Origin: JAEUOS01 sp965279115
Lineage (GTDB): Bacteria; Pseudomonadota; Gammaproteobacteria; Burkholderiales; JAEUOS01
Assembly: GCA_965279115.1 (NCBI GenBank)
Contig: OZ257137.1
Coordinates: 1,488,001 to 1,552,000 of the forward strand
DNA: 64,000 bases
Direction of reading: 5' to 3'
The notes under the pieces were generated by a model, which saw nothing but the letters and a program-made list of their open reading frames with translations, searched no databases and was not told the DNA's origin. This document shows, piece by piece, positions 61,040 to 64,000 of the stretch (the first letter of the stretch is position 1; every line of letters starts with the position of its first letter). Both the position numbers and the translations under genes were made by a program.

Positions 61040-62707
61040 ATGGAAATTCGCCCTCTCACCGGAGAGATCTCGGTCTCGCCCCAGATTCTGGCCTCCGATA
61101 TCAATGCGATCAAGGAAGCCGGCTTTCGATCGATCATCTGCAACCGCCCCGACGACGAAGGCGCCGACCAGCCCGAATTCAGCGAAATCGAGCGCGAGGC
61201 GCAGAACGCGGGCCTGCAAATTCGCTATCTGCCGGCCGTATCCGGCAAGGTGACCGACGAGCAGGGCGTCGCATTTGGCGCCTTGATGGCAGAGTTGCCA
61301 AAGCCCGTGCTGGCATTTTGCCGCACCGGCATGCGCTCGACCACCATGTGGGCGCTCTCGCAGTCGGGCGCCATGCCGCTGCCGCAAATCATTGAAGTGG
61401 CCGCCAAGGCGGGCTACGACCTCAAGGGCTTGGTGCGCCGGATCATCAACGGAGGCAAGACGCCTGTAGAGGTGGCCGACGCGACACATCAGGTTGTAAT
61501 CATCGGCGGTGGGGCAGCGGGCATCGCAGTCGCCTCCAGCCTGCTCTCGCGCCAGCCAACATTGGACATCGCGATCATCGACCCGGCCGATATCCACTAC
61601 TACCAGCCCGGTTGGACCATGGTGGGAGGCGGCATTTTCGACGCCAGTGTCACCGCACGAACGATGGCGTCTGTGTTGCCGCGCGGCGTGCACTGGATCA
61701 AATCGGCGGTGGCTGCGTTCGAACCGGACCGCAACGCGGTGATTCTCGACGGCTGCCGGGTGGTCAAGTACGACCAGTTGATCGTATGTCCTGGCCTGAA
61801 ACTCGATTGGCACGGTATCGAGGGTTTGTCCGATACCCTGGGGCGCAACGGCGTGACTTCGAATTATCGCTATGACCTCGCCCCCTACACCTGGAAGCTG
61901 GTGCAGGGCTTGAAGGGCGGCAAGGCGATATTCACGCAGCCGCCCATGCCGATCAAATGCGCAGGCGCTCCTCAAAAGGCGATGTACCTGTCGGCGGACC
62001 ACTGGCGCCGCACCGGTGCGCTCAAGAACATCGATATCGAGTTCTGCAATGCAGGCGCCGTCCTGTTCGGTGTCGCAGCTTACGTGCCGGCGCTGATGGA
62101 GTATGTCAAGGCCTACGGCATCGACCTGCAATTCGGCAACACGCTGGTATCGGTGGATGGGGCGGCGCGCAAAGCCACATTCAGCAAGGCGGGTGCCGAT
62201 GGAGCGAAGGAACTGGTGACCCGGGATTTCGACATGCTGCACGTCGTCCCGCCGCAAAAGGCCCCCGATTTCATTCGCATCAGCCCGCTGGCCGACGCTG
62301 CCGGATGGGTGGATGTCGACCCCGGAACGTTGCGCCACAAGATATTTGCCAACGTTTTCGCGCTCGGCGATGTCGGCAACATGACGAATGCGAAGACCGC
62401 TGCAGCTGCCCGCAAGCAGGCACCGGTGGTCGCCCACAACGTACTGGTGACACGTGGCGACATCAAGTCCGAAGCCAAGTATGACGGGTACGGTTCCTGC
62501 CCGTTGACAGTGGAACGGGGCAAGATCGTGCTGGCCGAGTTTGGCTATGGCGGCAAGCTGCTTCCCAGCTTTCCAAAATGGTTTATCGATGGCACAAAGC
62601 CATCGCGCGCCGCATGGTATTTGAAGGAGCGGATTCTTCCGCCGCTTTACTGGGAAGGCATGCTCAAGGGACGTGAATGGCTCGCACAACCCGAGATGGT
62701 GGGATGA
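61040..62707 (+). CDS. DUF442 domain fused to type II sulfide:quinone oxidoreductase
   Basis: A 555-aa fusion. Residues 1-110 are a DUF442 (TIGR01244-type) phosphatase-like sulfurtransferase with loop C94-R-T-G-M-R99. Residues about 150-555 form an SQOR-like flavoprotein: FAD motif VVIIGGGAAGIAVASSLLSR, and redox cysteines C307 (MPIKCAGAPQK) and C487 (YGSCPLT), spaced as in human SQOR. The enzyme oxidises sulfide, makes a persulfide and sends electrons to quinone; the DUF442 part could accept the sulfane sulfur. It overlaps the SulP gene by ATGA. The quinol formed can be oxidised by the bd oxidase encoded nearby. Confidence 0.92.
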   Translation: MEIRPLTGEISVSPQILASDINAIKEAGFRSIICNRPDDEGADQPEFSEIEREAQNAGLQIRYLPAVSGKVTDEQGVAFGALMAELPKPVLAFCRTGMRSTTMWALSQSGAMPLPQIIEVAAKAGYDLKGLVRRIINGGKTPVEVADATHQVVIIGGGAAGIAVASSLLSRQPTLDIAIIDPADIHYYQPGWTMVGGGIFDASVTARTMASVLPRGVHWIKSAVAAFEPDRNAVILDGCRVVKYDQLIVCPGLKLDWHGIEGLSDTLGRNGVTSNYRYDLAPYTWKLVQGLKGGKAIFTQPPMPIKCAGAPQKAMYLSADHWRRTGALKNIDIEFCNAGAVLFGVAAYVPALMEYVKAYGIDLQFGNTLVSVDGAARKATFSKAGADGAKELVTRDFDMLHVVPPQKAPDFIRISPLADAAGWVDVDPGTLRHKIFANVFALGDVGNMTNAKTAAAARKQAPVVAHNVLVTRGDIKSEAKYDGYGSCPLTVERGKIVLAEFGYGGKLLPSFPKWFIDGTKPSRAAWYLKERILPPLYWEGMLKGREWLAQPEMVG

Positions 62708-64000
62708 ACGCGCCACAGCCCGCGCCGCCTGGGTGGCGGCAACGGCTCCCTAGATTGCCGATTCTCGACTGGGGACGATCGTACAACCGTGCCACGCTGA
62801 CAGGTGATCTGGTTGCGGCCTTGATCGTCACCATCATGCTGATCCCGCAAAGCCTGGCATATGCGATGCTTGCCGGCTTGCCGCCGGAAGTCGGCTTGTA
62901 TGCCAGCGTGGCTCCCTTGCTGATGTATGCGATCTTCGGTACCAGCCGTGCGCTTGCCGTCGGCCCGGTGGCGGTGGTTTCGTTGATGACCGCGGCGTCG
63001 ATAGGACAGTTCGCTTCCGTTGGTTCGCCGGCTTACTGGACCGCCGCCATCACTCTAGCGTTCATGTCCGGATTGATCTTGCTGGCGATGGGTGTGCTTC
63101 GACTCGGCTTCCTGGCCAATTTCCTGAGCCACCCGGTGATTTCAGGGTTCATCACCGCCTCTGGCCTGATCATCACCGCCAGCCAGATCAAAACCCTGAT
63201 GGGTGTAACGGCCGACGGGCATAACTTGCTGGACTTGCTGATCGCTCTTGTACGGGAAGCGCCGAACACCCACGGCATCACATTGGCAACAGGCGTCCTC
63301 GTCACGGCTTTCCTGTTCTGGAACCGCAAGGCCGCGAAGCCTTTGTTGCGCAAATGGGGTGTGCCGGCGAAGCCTGCCGACATCATCGTAAAAGCCGGGC
63401 CCGTCGTAGCCATCACTGTGACGACCTTGCTTGCCTGGCAGCTGGATTGGCCATCCGCAGGAATGAAGATCGTCGGCACGATTCCGCAGGGGTTGCCGCC
63501 ATTGACCATGCCGGACTGGAACATGACTGTCTGGCGCGATCTCGCGGCCCCGGCGCTGCTGATCAGCGTGGTCGGTTTCGTCGAGTCGGTTTCTGTTGGC
63601 CAGACACTCGCCGCCAAGCGCCGCCAGCGCATCGAGCCGAATCAGGAACTGGTAGCGCTGGGCGCGAGCAACCTCTCCGCCGCCTTTACCGGAGGCCTAC
63701 CCGTCACTGGCGGGTTCTCGCGATCCATCGTGAATTTCGATGCGGGCGCGCAAACACCGGCGGCGGGTGTATTCACCGCGTTGGGCATCACGCTGGCCTC
63801 AATGTTTCTGACCCCCGCGTTGTATTTCCTGCCACAGGCAACCCTGGCCGCAACCATCATCGTGGCGGTTCTATCGCTGGTGGACTTCGGGATTTTCCGG
63901 CGCACCTGGGCGTATTCGCGGCCGGACTTCGCGGCCGTTGCCGCGACGCTCCTGGCCACGCTCGGATTGGGGGTCGAAACCGGGCTGGTGGTTGGCGTGG
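62704..64000 (+). CDS. SulP-family anion transporter, truncated by the window end
   Basis: The reading frame starts at ATG 62704 inside the preceding stop codon and is open to the end (432 codons seen). The start MNAPQPAPPGWRQRLPRLPILDW is followed by the SulP core: LTGDLVAALIVTIMLIPQSLAYAMLAGLPPEVGLYAS, then SRALAVGPVAVVSLMTAA. Later come FVESVSVGQTLAAKRRQRIEPNQELVALGASNLSAAFTGGLPVTGGFSRSIVN, the most conserved SulP segment. The C-terminal STAS domain should lie beyond the window. In this operon it probably moves sulfite, sulfate or thiosulfate, the end products of sulfide oxidation. Confidence 0.92.
   Translation, partial: MNAPQPAPPGWRQRLPRLPILDWGRSYNRATLTGDLVAALIVTIMLIPQSLAYAMLAGLPPEVGLYASVAPLLMYAIFGTSRALAVGPVAVVSLMTAASIGQFASVGSPAYWTAAITLAFMSGLILLAMGVLRLGFLANFLSHPVISGFITASGLIITASQIKTLMGVTADGHNLLDLLIALVREAPNTHGITLATGVLVTAFLFWNRKAAKPLLRKWGVPAKPADIIVKAGPVVAITVTTLLAWQLDWPSAGMKIVGTIPQGLPPLTMPDWNMTVWRDLAAPALLISVVGFVESVSVGQTLAAKRRQRIEPNQELVALGASNLSAAFTGGLPVTGGFSRSIVNFDAGAQTPAAGVFTALGITLASMFLTPALYFLPQATLAATIIVAVLSLVDFGIFRRTWAYSRPDFAAVAATLLATLGLGVETGLVVGV

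Noticed and set aside
60986..62716. A 576-codon minus-strand frame opposite the SQR fusion
   Set aside because: No family features; the plus strand holds a complete DUF442-SQR gene with all motifs.

Overview
The window is high-GC, densely coded bacterial DNA. Four Bug/TctC solute-binding proteins, 4-bp ATGA/GTGA gene overlaps, many solo catabolic genes and a FisR-type regulator point to a betaproteobacterium, probably of the order Burkholderiales. This is an inference from gene content only. I see no rRNA, tRNA, CRISPR array, insertion sequence or phage genes.

Region 1 (1-25 kb) is catabolic and accessory. It starts with the end of an Lrp/AsnC regulator, then a VapBC-type toxin-antitoxin pair with its own operator, and a Bug / FAD-monooxygenase / Bug operon. 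A VOC protein, an SDR lacking the usual catalytic Tyr, a ParD/ParE-type pair, two PF04392-type binding proteins and a two-component-type flavin monooxygenase follow. Next is a plus-strand run: DapA-like lyase, Bug, orphan molybdenum hydroxylase subunit, second DapA-like protein, metallo-hydrolase, Bug, 3-hydroxyanthranilate 3,4-dioxygenase, CoA-transferase and VOC. It ends with a phenylalanine/tyrosine operon (hpd-phhB-phhA plus an oxidoreductase-MFS fusion), divergent from an Lrp-type regulator that is followed by a membrane-anchored ADP-ribosylglycohydrolase.

Region 2 (26.8-44.4 kb) is metal resistance. copZ is divergent from copA-cueR, with two near-identical mirrored CueR-type promoters. 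A periplasmic copper set follows: a His-rich CzcI/CopL-like protein, a His/Met-rich protein, a TolC-type channel, a multicopper oxidase, a CusF-like protein and a DUF411 protein. Then come two decaying genes (a His-tailed DMT transporter with an in-frame amber, and a 49-codon MerR/CadR remnant beside an orphan MerR-type promoter), a mercuric-reductase-like flavoprotein, a porin, chrB-chrA, a methyltransferase, a DUF4395 protein and a cytochrome b561.

Region 3 (44-50 kb) has a Met/His-rich exported protein divergent from an OmpR/histidine-kinase pair whose sensor has a Met-rich periplasmic part, then an adaptor-permease-ATPase exporter of MacAB/DevBCA type.

Region 4 (50.5-64 kb) is the most interesting. 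A sigma54-dependent regulator with the C-x10-C-x6-C arrangement of the sulfane-sulfur sensor FisR lies between a sulfide-oxidation operon (persulfide dioxygenase, DUF442-sulfide:quinone oxidoreductase fusion, SulP transporter) and a cytochrome bd operon (cydP-cydA-cydB-Rieske-cydX-ybgE, then a hydrolase, two methyltransferases, OsmC and a DUF2892-like protein). Clustered CTGCCA/TGGCAG boxes and -24/-12-like elements lie upstream of both operons. I infer that one sulfur sensor switches on sulfide oxidation together with a sulfide-tolerant terminal oxidase.
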